This document shows positions 1 to 5,896 of a stretch of DNA of 10,235 bases, one piece after another; within the stretch, counting starts at the first letter, position 1; each line of letters opens with the position of its first letter. The DNA lies in assembly GCA_026392555.1 (NCBI GenBank), contig JAPLBW010000035.1:1-10235 (forward strand), written 5' to 3'. Origin of the DNA: Actinomycetota bacterium (lineage in GTDB: Bacteria > Actinomycetota > Actinomycetes > UBA12327). A model generated the notes under the pieces. It was not told the DNA's origin and did not search any database. It worked only from the letters and a program-made list of their open reading frames with translations. Both the position numbers and the translations under genes were made by a program.

Positions 1-1
1 A

Positions 2-349
2 GCTCTGGCCTACATTCGCGAACACGTTCCTGAAGCTCGCAAGGCTCCCCTGGCTGGATCCTCGGTTCACACCGATCGCACGTTCCTGGCTCGCGATATG
101 TCCGAACTTGAACAATGGGTCCACTACCGCAATGTTGACGTCAGCACCTTGAAGGAATTGGCCCGCCGCTGGCATCCACGGGTGTACTTCAACACCCCTG
201 ACAAATTCGGCAACCACCGCGCGCTGGCTGACATCATCGACAGCATTGACGAACTCAGGTACTACCGAAACACCATGCTGGTGCCGCAACCAGGGCCCGA
301 CAGTGACGCTGCCAAGGCGGCTGCACGAGCCATCCAACTAGACCGGTAA
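2..349 (+). CDS. orn: Oligoribonuclease, C-terminal part (5' end outside window)
   Basis: This is the last 115 residues of a DEDDh-family 3'-5' exoribonuclease that degrades 2-5 nt RNA remnants to mononucleotides in the cytoplasm. The frame is open from base 2 to the TAA at 347-349. The visible part carries the family's PLAGSSVHTDRTFLARDM block (fragment residues 16-33), the HYRNVDVSTLKELARRW block (41-57) with the third acidic metal ligand (Asp46), and the Exo III motif HRALAD, whose His72 and Asp77 are the expected catalytic base and last metal-binding Asp. The N-terminal DxE motif lies upstream of the window. The variable tail after ELRYYRN is normal for actinobacterial Orn. A tRNA-His gene starts 14 nt after the stop; as I recall, orn is also followed by tRNA genes in mycobacteria. 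The assignment is secure. Confidence 0.95.
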   Translation, partial: ALAYIREHVPEARKAPLAGSSVHTDRTFLARDMSELEQWVHYRNVDVSTLKELARRWHPRVYFNTPDKFGNHRALADIIDSIDELRYYRNTMLVPQPGPDSDAAKAAARAIQLDR

Positions 350-363
350 TATGAGCGCCCCCG

Positions 364-439
364 GTGGGTGTAGCTCAGCTGGTAGAGCGCCGCGTTGTGG
401 TCGCGGATGCCGCGGGTTCAAGTCCCGTCACTCACCCCA
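364..439 (+). tRNA. tRNA-His (GTG anticodon)
   Basis: The sequence folds into a complete cloverleaf. The 7-bp acceptor stem pairs 364-370 with 429-435 (one G-U pair), the anticodon stem pairs 390-394 with 402-406, and the anticodon GTG lies at 397-399. The T stem pairs 412-416 with 424-428 around TTCAAGT. CCA is encoded at 437-439. Two His identity marks are present: discriminator C73 at 436 and a G at 363, just 5' of the acceptor stem, that can serve as the extra G-1. A TAATAT box at 347-352, overlapping the orn stop codon, could be a -10 element for independent transcription, but no good -35 is visible, so co-transcription with orn is also possible. Confidence 0.96.
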
Positions 440-444
440 AAGAG

Positions 445-476
445 AAAGATCCAGGGTTGATCCCCTGGGTCTTTTT
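445..476 (+). terminator. Intrinsic terminator after tRNA-His
   Basis: A 12-bp stem pairs 445-456 with 463-474 (one T-G wobble, GC-rich top CCAGGG/CCCTGG) around a 6-nt loop. The 3' arm runs into TTTTT at 472-476. It starts 6 nt after the tRNA CCA end. It therefore probably ends the orn/tRNA-His transcript and makes tRNA-Lys a separate transcription unit. Confidence 0.85.
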
Positions 477-503
477 CATTGTCGGGTTGAAGTACACGCG
501 GGA

Positions 504-590
504 CTGGGGAAACGCTCACTGCTAACGAGCGTTGGATCCGGTCACTCAGCCCAGCCTTAGTCACAAGGACCGGTATTCGGACCGGTCCTT
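504..590 (+). other. Structured spacer between tRNA-His and tRNA-Lys
   Basis: About 144 bp between the terminator and tRNA-Lys contain no gene. They hold a perfect 7-bp hairpin (AACGCTC 511-517 with GAGCGTT 527-533), a possible 5-bp outer stem (CTGGG 504-508 with CCCAG 550-554), and a perfect 10-bp hairpin (565-574 with 581-590, 6-nt loop ATTCGG). The last hairpin is not followed by a T tract, so it is not a standard terminator. It lies about 30 nt before tRNA-Lys and overlaps where a promoter would be expected; GATACT at 598-603 is a weak -10 candidate. The function is unknown: it could be a leader structure, a processing element or a protein-binding site. Confidence 0.45.
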
Positions 591-620
591 CGTGCCTGAT
601 ACTGTCCGTTTTGCTTCAAC

Positions 621-696
621 GCGCCGTTAGCTCAATTGGCAGAGCAGCTGGCTCTTAACCAGCGGGTTCGGGGTTCGAGTCCCTGACGGCGCACCA
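621..696 (+). tRNA. tRNA-Lys (CTT anticodon)
   Basis: The sequence forms a complete cloverleaf. The 7-bp acceptor stem pairs 621-627 with 686-692 and the anticodon stem pairs 647-651 with 659-663. The anticodon CTT lies at 654-656, the T-loop is TTCGAGT, the discriminator is A693, and CCA is encoded at 694-696. The final A of CCA is also the first base of the ATG of the downstream yaaA-family gene, which is unusual. As I recall, tRNA-His and tRNA-Lys lie together downstream of orn in mycobacteria too, so this pairing is probably ancestral. Confidence 0.96.
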
Positions 697-1472
697 TGAA
701 GATCTTGCTGCCACCCTCTGAGGGCAAGGCACCCAGCCCTAGGCGTGGGTCAGCCGTGAAGTTGTCATCACTGTCACTTCCTGAACTCACCGCTACCCGC
801 AGCGAACTCATCACTGCCTTGACAAAACTGTGCCAAGGTCCGCGCGCGAAAGCTGTCAGCACACTGGGGCTGACACCTGGCCTTGCTAGCGAAGTAGAAA
901 AGAACGCGCAGTTACTGACTGCCCCCGCTCTCGCGGCTGGGAGTCTCTATAGCGGCGTGCTCTATGAAGCCCTCGACCTCGCTTCGCTATCCACGACGGC
1001 TGCCGCCCGCGCCGAGAACGAGTTATTGATTTTCAGTGCGCTCTTTGGAGCAGTGCACATCAACGACCGCATTCCCTCGTATCGACTCTCCCCGTCTACC
1101 AAGTTGCCTAAGCTCGCAACGTTGGCCGCGCAATGGAAAGCACCGCTGCTGGAGGCGATGGAGCGCGAAGTGGATACGCACGTAGTGCTGGATTTTCGAG
1201 CCGGCCCCTACGCCGCGTTGTGGAAGCCCACCGGGGCTCTGGCAAAGAAGACGGTGGCGGTGCGAGTCCTGCACGAAAGCGCCCCCGGCAAGCGCACCAT
1301 CGTGAGCCACTTCAATAAGGCCACCAAGGGACGCATCGTGGCGGGTTTGCTCAAACAACGATCAAGCCCTAACAGTGTCGAAGCGTTAGCCAGCGCACTG
1401 GTCAAGGCTGGGTGGTACGTGGAAAGTGATGACTCCGGTCTCACACTTGATGTGATCGTCCAGCAACTCTAA
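696..1472 (+). CDS. yaaA: YaaA-family (DUF328/UPF0246) peroxide stress protein
   Basis: The product is a 258-aa cytoplasmic protein, the same length as E. coli YaaA, which is OxyR-induced and limits intracellular iron and DNA damage under H2O2. Family marks are the N-terminal LLPPSEGK (residues 4-11), SLYSGVLYEAL (83-92), NDRIPSYRLS (123-132), LDFRAGPYAALWKP (165-178) and SHFNKATKGRIVAGLL (204-219). The ATG at 696 is well supported: the family's conserved first strand begins here, and an in-frame TGA at 684-686 leaves no upstream start. The only alternative is a TTG at 705, which would remove the start of that strand. The ATG shares its A with the CCA end of tRNA-Lys, and no Shine-Dalgarno precedes it, so translation is probably leaderless or reads from a tRNA precursor. 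The family is certain; the biological role in this organism is by analogy. Confidence 0.92.
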   Translation: MKILLPPSEGKAPSPRRGSAVKLSSLSLPELTATRSELITALTKLCQGPRAKAVSTLGLTPGLASEVEKNAQLLTAPALAAGSLYSGVLYEALDLASLSTTAAARAENELLIFSALFGAVHINDRIPSYRLSPSTKLPKLATLAAQWKAPLLEAMEREVDTHVVLDFRAGPYAALWKPTGALAKKTVAVRVLHESAPGKRTIVSHFNKATKGRIVAGLLKQRSSPNSVEALASALVKAGWYVESDDSGLTLDVIVQQL

Positions 1473-1485
1473 GAAGCGGGCAGGT

Positions 1486-1516
1486 TTAAGACGCTGCCAG
1501 AATTAAGACGCTGCCA
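1486..1516. repeat. 14-bp direct repeat, 17-bp period, at the end of the NmrA-like gene
   Basis: TTAAGACGCTGCCA occurs at 1486-1499 and again at 1503-1516. The second copy contains the stop codon (TTA, read TAA on the minus strand) and last codons of the NmrA-like gene. The first copy lies just beyond the stop, in the 30-bp gap to the convergent yaaA gene. It looks like a small tandem duplication of the gene's 3' end. Confidence 0.8.
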
Positions 1517-2357
1517 ACCGAATCACGAAGTCTTTGTACTTGGTCGCCGGCCGACCCAACAGCCACTGCAAGACATTGGGGTTGCCCCGAAAACCGTTGT
1601 GGTCGTAGTGACCATTCATGATGCGCATCTGATGGACGCGATCTTCACTAGCGCCCTTTTCCGCCGCCCGCGCAGCCATCACGTCGAGCGACAAGGCTTC
1701 TGCTGTAATCGGGCGGCCCAATACCTTGCTGATGATCGCGGCCATATCGGATTGGCTGAGGTTTTGCGGACCAGCCAACTCGTAGGTGGCAAATTCATGG
1801 CCGGGTTGGGTCGCGACCATGGCCGTAGCGGCGGCTAAGTCCTCTAGGTCCACCACCGCGAACTGCACGTCGGTGTTAAACGGCATGGAGTGAATTCCTG
1901 TTTCCAGGACCGTGGGCCAAATGACATCAAGGTGTTGCATGTAACGGCACGGTTCAATAATCGAATACGTCACACCCGAGTTGATGATCATCTCGGTGGC
2001 ATCGAGCTTGAGTGAGTGGTGGCGCACATCGCGAAGGATGGGATACATCACCGAGTAGTAGATGAAGCGGCTTGCGCCATTGGCCTTCGCGGCATCAACA
2101 AAGGTCTGGGTGATTTCCAACTCTTGCGGATGCATCGGTGGTCCCACATGCAATACGACATCAGTGCCGGCTACCGCTCGGTTGATCGAATCGGCATCTG
2201 TCATGTCGCCCACAGCAACCTCGGACACTCCAAGTGCCAAGAGGTCGTCGGCCTGCTCGGGGTTGCGAATGAAGGCTCGCACGTCGGCACCGCGAGCAAC
2301 CAGGGCTCGCACGAGGGCCTTTCCCGTGCGGCCGCCTGCGCCAGTGAGCAAAATCAT
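1503..2357 (-). CDS. NmrA-like atypical SDR, NAD(P)-binding protein
   Basis: The product is a 284-aa Rossmann-fold protein of the atypical short-chain dehydrogenase/NmrA-HSCARG-like group. The N-terminus MILLTGAGGRTG (1-12) has the GxxGxxG dinucleotide-binding glycines. VAVGDMTDADS (47-57) is the usual strand-plus-Asp segment, and FIYYSVM (98-104) matches the family's core strand. No classical YxxxK catalytic pair is evident, so it may be a redox sensor, an epimerase-like enzyme or a reductase with changed chemistry. The substrate is unknown. The ATG at 2357 overlaps the P450 stop by one base (TGATG), and AGAGG at 2367-2363 lies 5 nt upstream as a ribosome binding site. It is therefore translationally coupled to the P450 gene and probably acts in the same pathway or on its product. 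It ends 30 bp from the convergent yaaA gene. Confidence 0.85.
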   Translation of the reverse strand: MILLTGAGGRTGKALVRALVARGADVRAFIRNPEQADDLLALGVSEVAVGDMTDADSINRAVAGTDVVLHVGPPMHPQELEITQTFVDAAKANGASRFIYYSVMYPILRDVRHHSLKLDATEMIINSGVTYSIIEPCRYMQHLDVIWPTVLETGIHSMPFNTDVQFAVVDLEDLAAATAMVATQPGHEFATYELAGPQNLSQSDMAAIISKVLGRPITAEALSLDVMAARAAEKGASEDRVHQMRIMNGHYDHNGFRGNPNVLQWLLGRPATKYKDFVIRLAAS

Positions 2358-3688
2358 CAGAACCTCTTCTTCAGCACCATCGGTAGTCCACCATGGGGCC
2401 GAATCGTGACCAGCGGATCAAGCGTGACCTGATGGCCAATGACTGGATCCAGCGTGCAGGTGGATGCTACTGCGGCCACCACAAGCACCGCTTCCATTAA
2501 GGCCAAATCTCTGCCTATACATAGATTGGGTCCGGCCCCAAACGGGATGTAGGTAAACCGGGAATTTTGTTCGCCGGCGCCAGCAGCGAATCGTTCCGGG
2601 TTGAATGTTTGCGGTTCGGGCCAGTAATCCTTGGTGCGGTGCAAAACATAGGGACTCACAAAAACGTACGAACCGGCCGGGACTTCAACACCCATCACGT
2701 CCCCATCGATGAGTGCGCGTCGCGAGATCACCCACGCCGGTGGGTACAAGCGCAACGACTCATCAACGACTTGTCGGGTATAGGTCAACTGCGAGAGGTG
2801 TTCAAACCGAGGACGCTCGCCCTTCAAGACGTCATCCACTTCAGCAATCAGCTTGTCGCGCACCTCCCGGTTTTGTCCGAGTAAGTGCCAGGTCCACGTC
2901 AATGACGTTGCGACGGTTTCATGACCGGCCACAATCAACGTCACGATCTCGTCGCGTAACTGCCGATCGTCAAATCCTTCGCTGGCCATGAGCATCGCCA
3001 AGAGGTCTGGAGTCTCGGGGCCAGCACCACGACGCAAGGCTTCACGTCGAGCCCCCACCATCACCTCGACCGTGCGATCCAGCGTGCGCAAGCTGTTCCG
3101 CAGTGCAACGTTGCCCAGCGTGGGCCAGCTCAAGGGGGCCGCGAGGGGGGATCGGGCCCGAGCCACCACCACATCGAGGGCCTTGAGCACAGCTTGAACC
3201 AGTTCACCGGCCTCACCGCTCAAATCGTGACTAAACAACGACCGCCCGACGGCCTCCAGGGCCGTGCGCATCATGGCGTCGTCAACATCGACCACATCGC
3301 CGTCACGTTTGCGAGCCCATGAGGCCAACAGCCGGTCAACCGCGATGTCAACGTGCTCAACAAATTGATCAAGTACCGCTCGATGAAAAGCCGGTTGCAT
3401 CAGGCGACGCTCTTTGCGCCATAGTTCGCCGTCACTGGTCAATAAGCCGTTACCCGTAACTAACGACAGGGATTGATATTGAACCGTGGCACGATCGTGC
3501 GTTCGGTGTTCGGTTTGTAACACCTGCTTGACTGCATCGGGGTGGTTTGCGAAAAACACTCTTTGGCCGGGGATAGGAAACTCCACCACGTCGCCGTACG
3601 TTTGTGCTGCGTGAGTGAGGAACTCCAACGGGTCACGACGAATGCGCGGCAATGCGCGCAACATATCGAGAGGTTCAGGACCGGCCAC
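2357..3688 (-). CDS. Cytochrome P450
   Basis: The product is a 443-aa soluble heme monooxygenase. Seen in sequence: a C-helix WRKER (W90, R94), the I-helix oxygen-binding AGHET (254-258), the K-helix ExxR (E310-R313), FNPERF (362-367), and the heme loop FGAGPNLCIG (383-392) with Cys390 as the thiolate ligand. All catalytic landmarks are intact. The wording of the I helix and heme loop resembles bacterial P450s of the CYP4-like type rather than the short CYP105/107 type, but the CYP family cannot be assigned by eye. No ferredoxin or reductase gene is nearby, so electrons must come from partners elsewhere. The GTG at 3688 is the track start; the frame stays open upstream and no strong ribosome site is seen, so the N-terminus is uncertain by several residues. 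It lies 32 bp downstream of the DUF3618-like gene and overlaps the NmrA-like gene by one base. The substrate is unknown. Confidence 0.95.
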   Translation of the reverse strand: MAGPEPLDMLRALPRIRRDPLEFLTHAAQTYGDVVEFPIPGQRVFFANHPDAVKQVLQTEHRTHDRATVQYQSLSLVTGNGLLTSDGELWRKERRLMQPAFHRAVLDQFVEHVDIAVDRLLASWARKRDGDVVDVDDAMMRTALEAVGRSLFSHDLSGEAGELVQAVLKALDVVVARARSPLAAPLSWPTLGNVALRNSLRTLDRTVEVMVGARREALRRGAGPETPDLLAMLMASEGFDDRQLRDEIVTLIVAGHETVATSLTWTWHLLGQNREVRDKLIAEVDDVLKGERPRFEHLSQLTYTRQVVDESLRLYPPAWVISRRALIDGDVMGVEVPAGSYVFVSPYVLHRTKDYWPEPQTFNPERFAAGAGEQNSRFTYIPFGAGPNLCIGRDLALMEAVLVVAAVASTCTLDPVIGHQVTLDPLVTIRPHGGLPMVLKKRF

Positions 3689-3720
3689 GCACTCATCTTG
3701 GTCTAGTGCGCCGCAGAAAA

Positions 3721-3999
3721 CTAACTTCCGCGACGAACGATTCCGCGAAGTAAGACAAAGCCCACAACAGCCCCGGCGACCTTGGCCACGCGATCAGTAC
3801 GCAAACCAGTCTCGGGATCGACAAACCATTCCTTGACTTTGGCGATGCCGGACTCGGCCAAGGCCATCGGGTTGGCTGCATCGGCCAGGCTGTCCACGCT
3901 TTCGGCCAAGCGCTCGCGGGCCGCCGTGATCTGGGCCTCTAGCTCCTCCGGAGTGGGCTCAGGGGCGGGTTCAGCGGCAGGCGTCGTGGTCTCAGTCAT
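3721..3999 (-). CDS. DUF3618-like small membrane-anchored protein
   Basis: The product is a 92-aa protein. It has an acidic, Pro/Ala-rich N-terminus (residues 1-20), an amphipathic helix EAQITAARERLAESVDSLAD (21-40) that matches the DUF3618 pattern of actinobacterial proteins, and a C-terminal hydrophobic segment VAKVAGAVVGFVLLRGIV (71-88) ending in RRGS. It is probably a single-pass membrane protein with its basic end at the membrane surface. The start at 3999 (MTETTT) is chosen because AGGGTG lies about 6 nt upstream. An ATG at 4005 would add only two residues, and the frame further upstream runs into the divergent promoter region. It is the first gene of the probable unit with the P450 and NmrA-like genes. 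No biochemical function is established for the domain as far as I know. Confidence 0.75.
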   Translation of the reverse strand: MTETTTPAAEPAPEPTPEELEAQITAARERLAESVDSLADAANPMALAESGIAKVKEWFVDPETGLRTDRVAKVAGAVVGFVLLRGIVRRGS

Positions 4000-4046
4000 G
4001 AGCATCACCCTAGCCCTAGCCCCCGGCCCACCGGCCTTGTTGCGAA

Positions 4047-4061
4047 TCTTTTGCGGAAAGA
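4047..4061. promoter_or_regulatory. Possible operator palindrome over the -35 of the metal transporter promoter
   Basis: TCTTT-TGCGG-AAAGA is a palindrome with 5-bp arms and a 5-bp centre. It covers the proposed -35 hexamer (4051-4056). TTGCG also occurs twice about one helical turn apart (4040 and 4051). The position would suit a metal-responsive repressor, but the site does not match the Zur, MntR or DtxR consensus sequences I know, and short palindromes arise by chance. Confidence 0.3.
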
Positions 4062-4086
4062 CCGAACTGGCTTTAGATTTGACGCG
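4051..4086 (+). promoter_or_regulatory. Probable promoter giving a leaderless mRNA for the metal ABC operon
   Basis: A -35-like TTGCGG (4051-4056) and a -10-like TAGATT (4074-4079) are separated by 17 bp. The expected start of transcription, 6-7 nt after the -10, falls on or next to the GTG start codon at 4086. No Shine-Dalgarno precedes that GTG. This arrangement is typical of leaderless genes in actinobacteria. The hexamers are only partial matches (3/6 and 4/6), so the call rests mainly on spacing and position. Confidence 0.5.
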
Positions 4087-5114
4087 TGACTTCGACTCGA
4101 CGTACAGCAGGCACGATTGCTGTTGCCCTGACGCTGGCCACCGTGAGCCTGACCGCCTGCGCCTCTCAGTCTCAGTCGCAGTCGCAGTCGCAGCCCGGAA
4201 GCCAAGCCGATGGCCGGCTCCTGGTCGCCACCACCGTGGCGCCGCTGACCAGCATTGCTTCGGCCGTTGCGGGTAACAAAGCCCGCGTTGAGGGCATCGT
4301 TCCCGAAGGCACGAACTCGCACACCTTTGAGCCCAGCCCACAAGTTGCGCAGTTGTTGAGCAAAGCCGATGTGGTGTTCATCAACGGACTCAAGCTTGAG
4401 GATCCCACCAAAGACTTGGCCGAGAGCAACATCAAAGATGGCGGGCGCATCGTTGAGGTCGGCACCGAAGTTTTACCCGAGTCCGACTACATCTACGACT
4501 TTTCCTTCCCGGAAAAAGATGGCAAGCCCAATCCGCACTTGTGGACCGATCCCACGTATGCAAAGAAGTACGCAACAGTGATTGCTGGTGCATTAGCAAA
4601 AGCCGATCCAAAGAACGCCGCTTACTACAAGAAGAACGCCGCAGCATTCAACAAGCAAGCCGATGCCCTCGATGCTGCTTTGCGTAGCGACCAAGTCAGC
4701 GTGCCGCGACGGGTGCTCCTGACTTATCACGATGCTTATGCCTACTTCGCCAAGACGTACGGGTGGAAAGTCATCGGAGCGGTTCAGCCTAAGAATTTTG
4801 AAGACCCCGCTCCCCAGGAAATTGCCCGCATCATTGACGAGGTCAAGGCCGAAAAGGTGCCCACCATCTTTGGTTCCGAAGTGTTCCCCTCCAGCGTCCT
4901 GAGTGAAATTGGCAAGGCCACGGGTGCGCGGTACGAAGACTCGCTGCGCGATGACGATTTGCCTGGCAAGCCCGGTGAAGCAGTTCACTCCTGGCTGGGC
5001 CTCATGCGTTACGACTACCAAACGATGATCAAGGGTCTGGGTGGAAAGTCGCCAGCCCTCGACAAACTAACCATCACCCCTGCTAATCCAGATGAGGCGG
5101 TTTACCCCCAGTGA
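4086..5114 (+). CDS. Zinc/manganese ABC transporter substrate-binding lipoprotein
   Basis: The product is a 342-aa cluster A-I (ZnuA/TroA, PF01297-type) metal-binding protein, anchored outside the membrane. It has a signal peptide with Arg5-Arg6, a hydrophobic core (10-20) and lipobox LTAC with Cys25, then a short (SerGln)5 linker (27-36). Likely metal ligands are His79 in TNSHTFEPS, His151 in NPHLWTDP, His215 in TYHDAYAYF, and an Asp near EDSL (Asp285). Three His plus an Asp is the TroA/ZnuA-like set; Mn-specific PsaA has Glu at the third position, so zinc is somewhat favoured over manganese. It lacks the long His-rich loop of many ZnuA proteins. The GTG start is supported by the signal peptide and by the promoter placed so close that the mRNA is probably leaderless. 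Its stop overlaps the ATPase start by 4 nt (GTGA). Confidence 0.92.
   Translation: MTSTRRTAGTIAVALTLATVSLTACASQSQSQSQSQPGSQADGRLLVATTVAPLTSIASAVAGNKARVEGIVPEGTNSHTFEPSPQVAQLLSKADVVFINGLKLEDPTKDLAESNIKDGGRIVEVGTEVLPESDYIYDFSFPEKDGKPNPHLWTDPTYAKKYATVIAGALAKADPKNAAYYKKNAAAFNKQADALDAALRSDQVSVPRRVLLTYHDAYAYFAKTYGWKVIGAVQPKNFEDPAPQEIARIIDEVKAEKVPTIFGSEVFPSSVLSEIGKATGARYEDSLRDDDLPGKPGEAVHSWLGLMRYDYQTMIKGLGGKSPALDKLTITPANPDEAVYPQ
4164..4193 (+). repeat. Hexanucleotide repeat encoding a Ser-Gln linker
   Basis: Five tandem TCNCAG units (two TCTCAG, three TCGCAG) encode (SerGln)5 directly after the lipobox cysteine of the binding protein. It forms a flexible tether between the lipid anchor and the folded domain. 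The repeat is of the kind that can change length by slippage, in frame. Confidence 0.85.
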
Positions 5115-5896
5115 CAGGAACCGGAGTTGGTCGCGTCATCCTCGATGTCGCGAACGCTAGTGCAGGTTACGACGAAGCCCTCGTGCTTCGAAATGTTGAC
5201 TTTCATGTGCATGAAGATCAGTTCACCGGAATTGTTGGGCCATCGGGTGCTGGCAAGACCACTCTCCTGCGATTGCTATTGGGTGTTGTCGAACCACGAA
5301 CTGGCAGCGTGACCCGCGAACCTGACGTGCGCGTGGCCTACGTCCCTCAGCTAGAGACCGTCAACTGGGACTTCCCCATCACCGTCGATGAGTGCGTACT
5401 CATGGCGCGTACCGAACAGCGCAAGCTTCCCTGGGCTAGCCCGAGTGAAAAGAAGAAGGTGGCCGACGTCCTCGAGCGACTGGGGATCGCCGACTTAGCC
5501 CATCGCCACATTCGTGCGCTCTCCGGCGGACAGCAACAGCGCATGTTTATCGCTCGCGCACTGCTGCGCGAACCCAATCTCTTGCTCTTGGACGAGCCCA
5601 CCTCGGGAGTGGACGTCAACACCCGCCACGACATGCTCCACCTGCTCTCCGACCTCCACGACGACGGCATTTCGATCGTGCTGACCACCCACGACCTCAA
5701 CGGCATGGCCGCTCACCTGCCACACCTGATGTGTGTCAACGGCACCGTCGTGGCCGAAGGCACTCCGGCGGAGGTCATCACCTCCGATGTTTTGGAACAC
5801 ACCTTTGGAGCGCGCCTGGAAGTGCTCCAACACCTGGGGATGCCGATCGTGATTGATGACTACGCCGGCCGGCCGACCACGGTGGTGGCGTCCTGA
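5111..5896 (+). CDS. Zinc/manganese ABC transporter ATPase
   Basis: The product is a 261-aa cytoplasmic nucleotide-binding subunit of the metal-ion importer. It has Walker A GPSGAGKTT (43-51), the Q-loop Gln80 in VAYVPQ, the signature LSGGQ (137-141) followed by QQRMFIARALL, Walker B LLLLDEP (157-163), and the switch His194 in TTHD. The block VPQLETVNWDFPITVDECV (78-96) is typical of the Mn/Zn (ZnuC/MntA/TroB-like) branch. The gene starts with GTG at 5111, overlapping the binding-protein stop by 4 nt, and its own TGA shares one base with the permease ATG, so the three products are made by coupled translation. No strong ribosome site is seen, consistent with reinitiation. The metal cannot be fixed from this subunit. 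Confidence 0.95.
   Translation: MTGTGVGRVILDVANASAGYDEALVLRNVDFHVHEDQFTGIVGPSGAGKTTLLRLLLGVVEPRTGSVTREPDVRVAYVPQLETVNWDFPITVDECVLMARTEQRKLPWASPSEKKKVADVLERLGIADLAHRHIRALSGGQQQRMFIARALLREPNLLLLDEPTSGVDVNTRHDMLHLLSDLHDDGISIVLTTHDLNGMAAHLPHLMCVNGTVVAEGTPAEVITSDVLEHTFGARLEVLQHLGMPIVIDDYAGRPTTVVAS

Noticed and set aside
351..560. Plus-strand open frame of 69 codons after orn
   Set aside because: It runs straight through the tRNA-His gene and its terminator, and the peptide has no family resemblance.
632..862. Minus-strand open frame over tRNA-Lys and the start of yaaA
   Set aside because: It lies antisense to a tRNA and to a well-supported gene; the peptide is the usual antisense-tRNA artefact.
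1479..1498. GGCAG/CTGCC hairpin between yaaA and the NmrA-like gene as a terminator
   Set aside because: The stem is five bp with a 10-nt loop and no T tract on either strand.
4000..4341. Upstream extension of the DUF3618-like frame (total 206 codons)
   Set aside because: The extension is antisense to the lipoprotein signal region and the promoter, is rich in Arg/Trp low-complexity sequence, and has no family match; the ATG at 3999 has a ribosome site.
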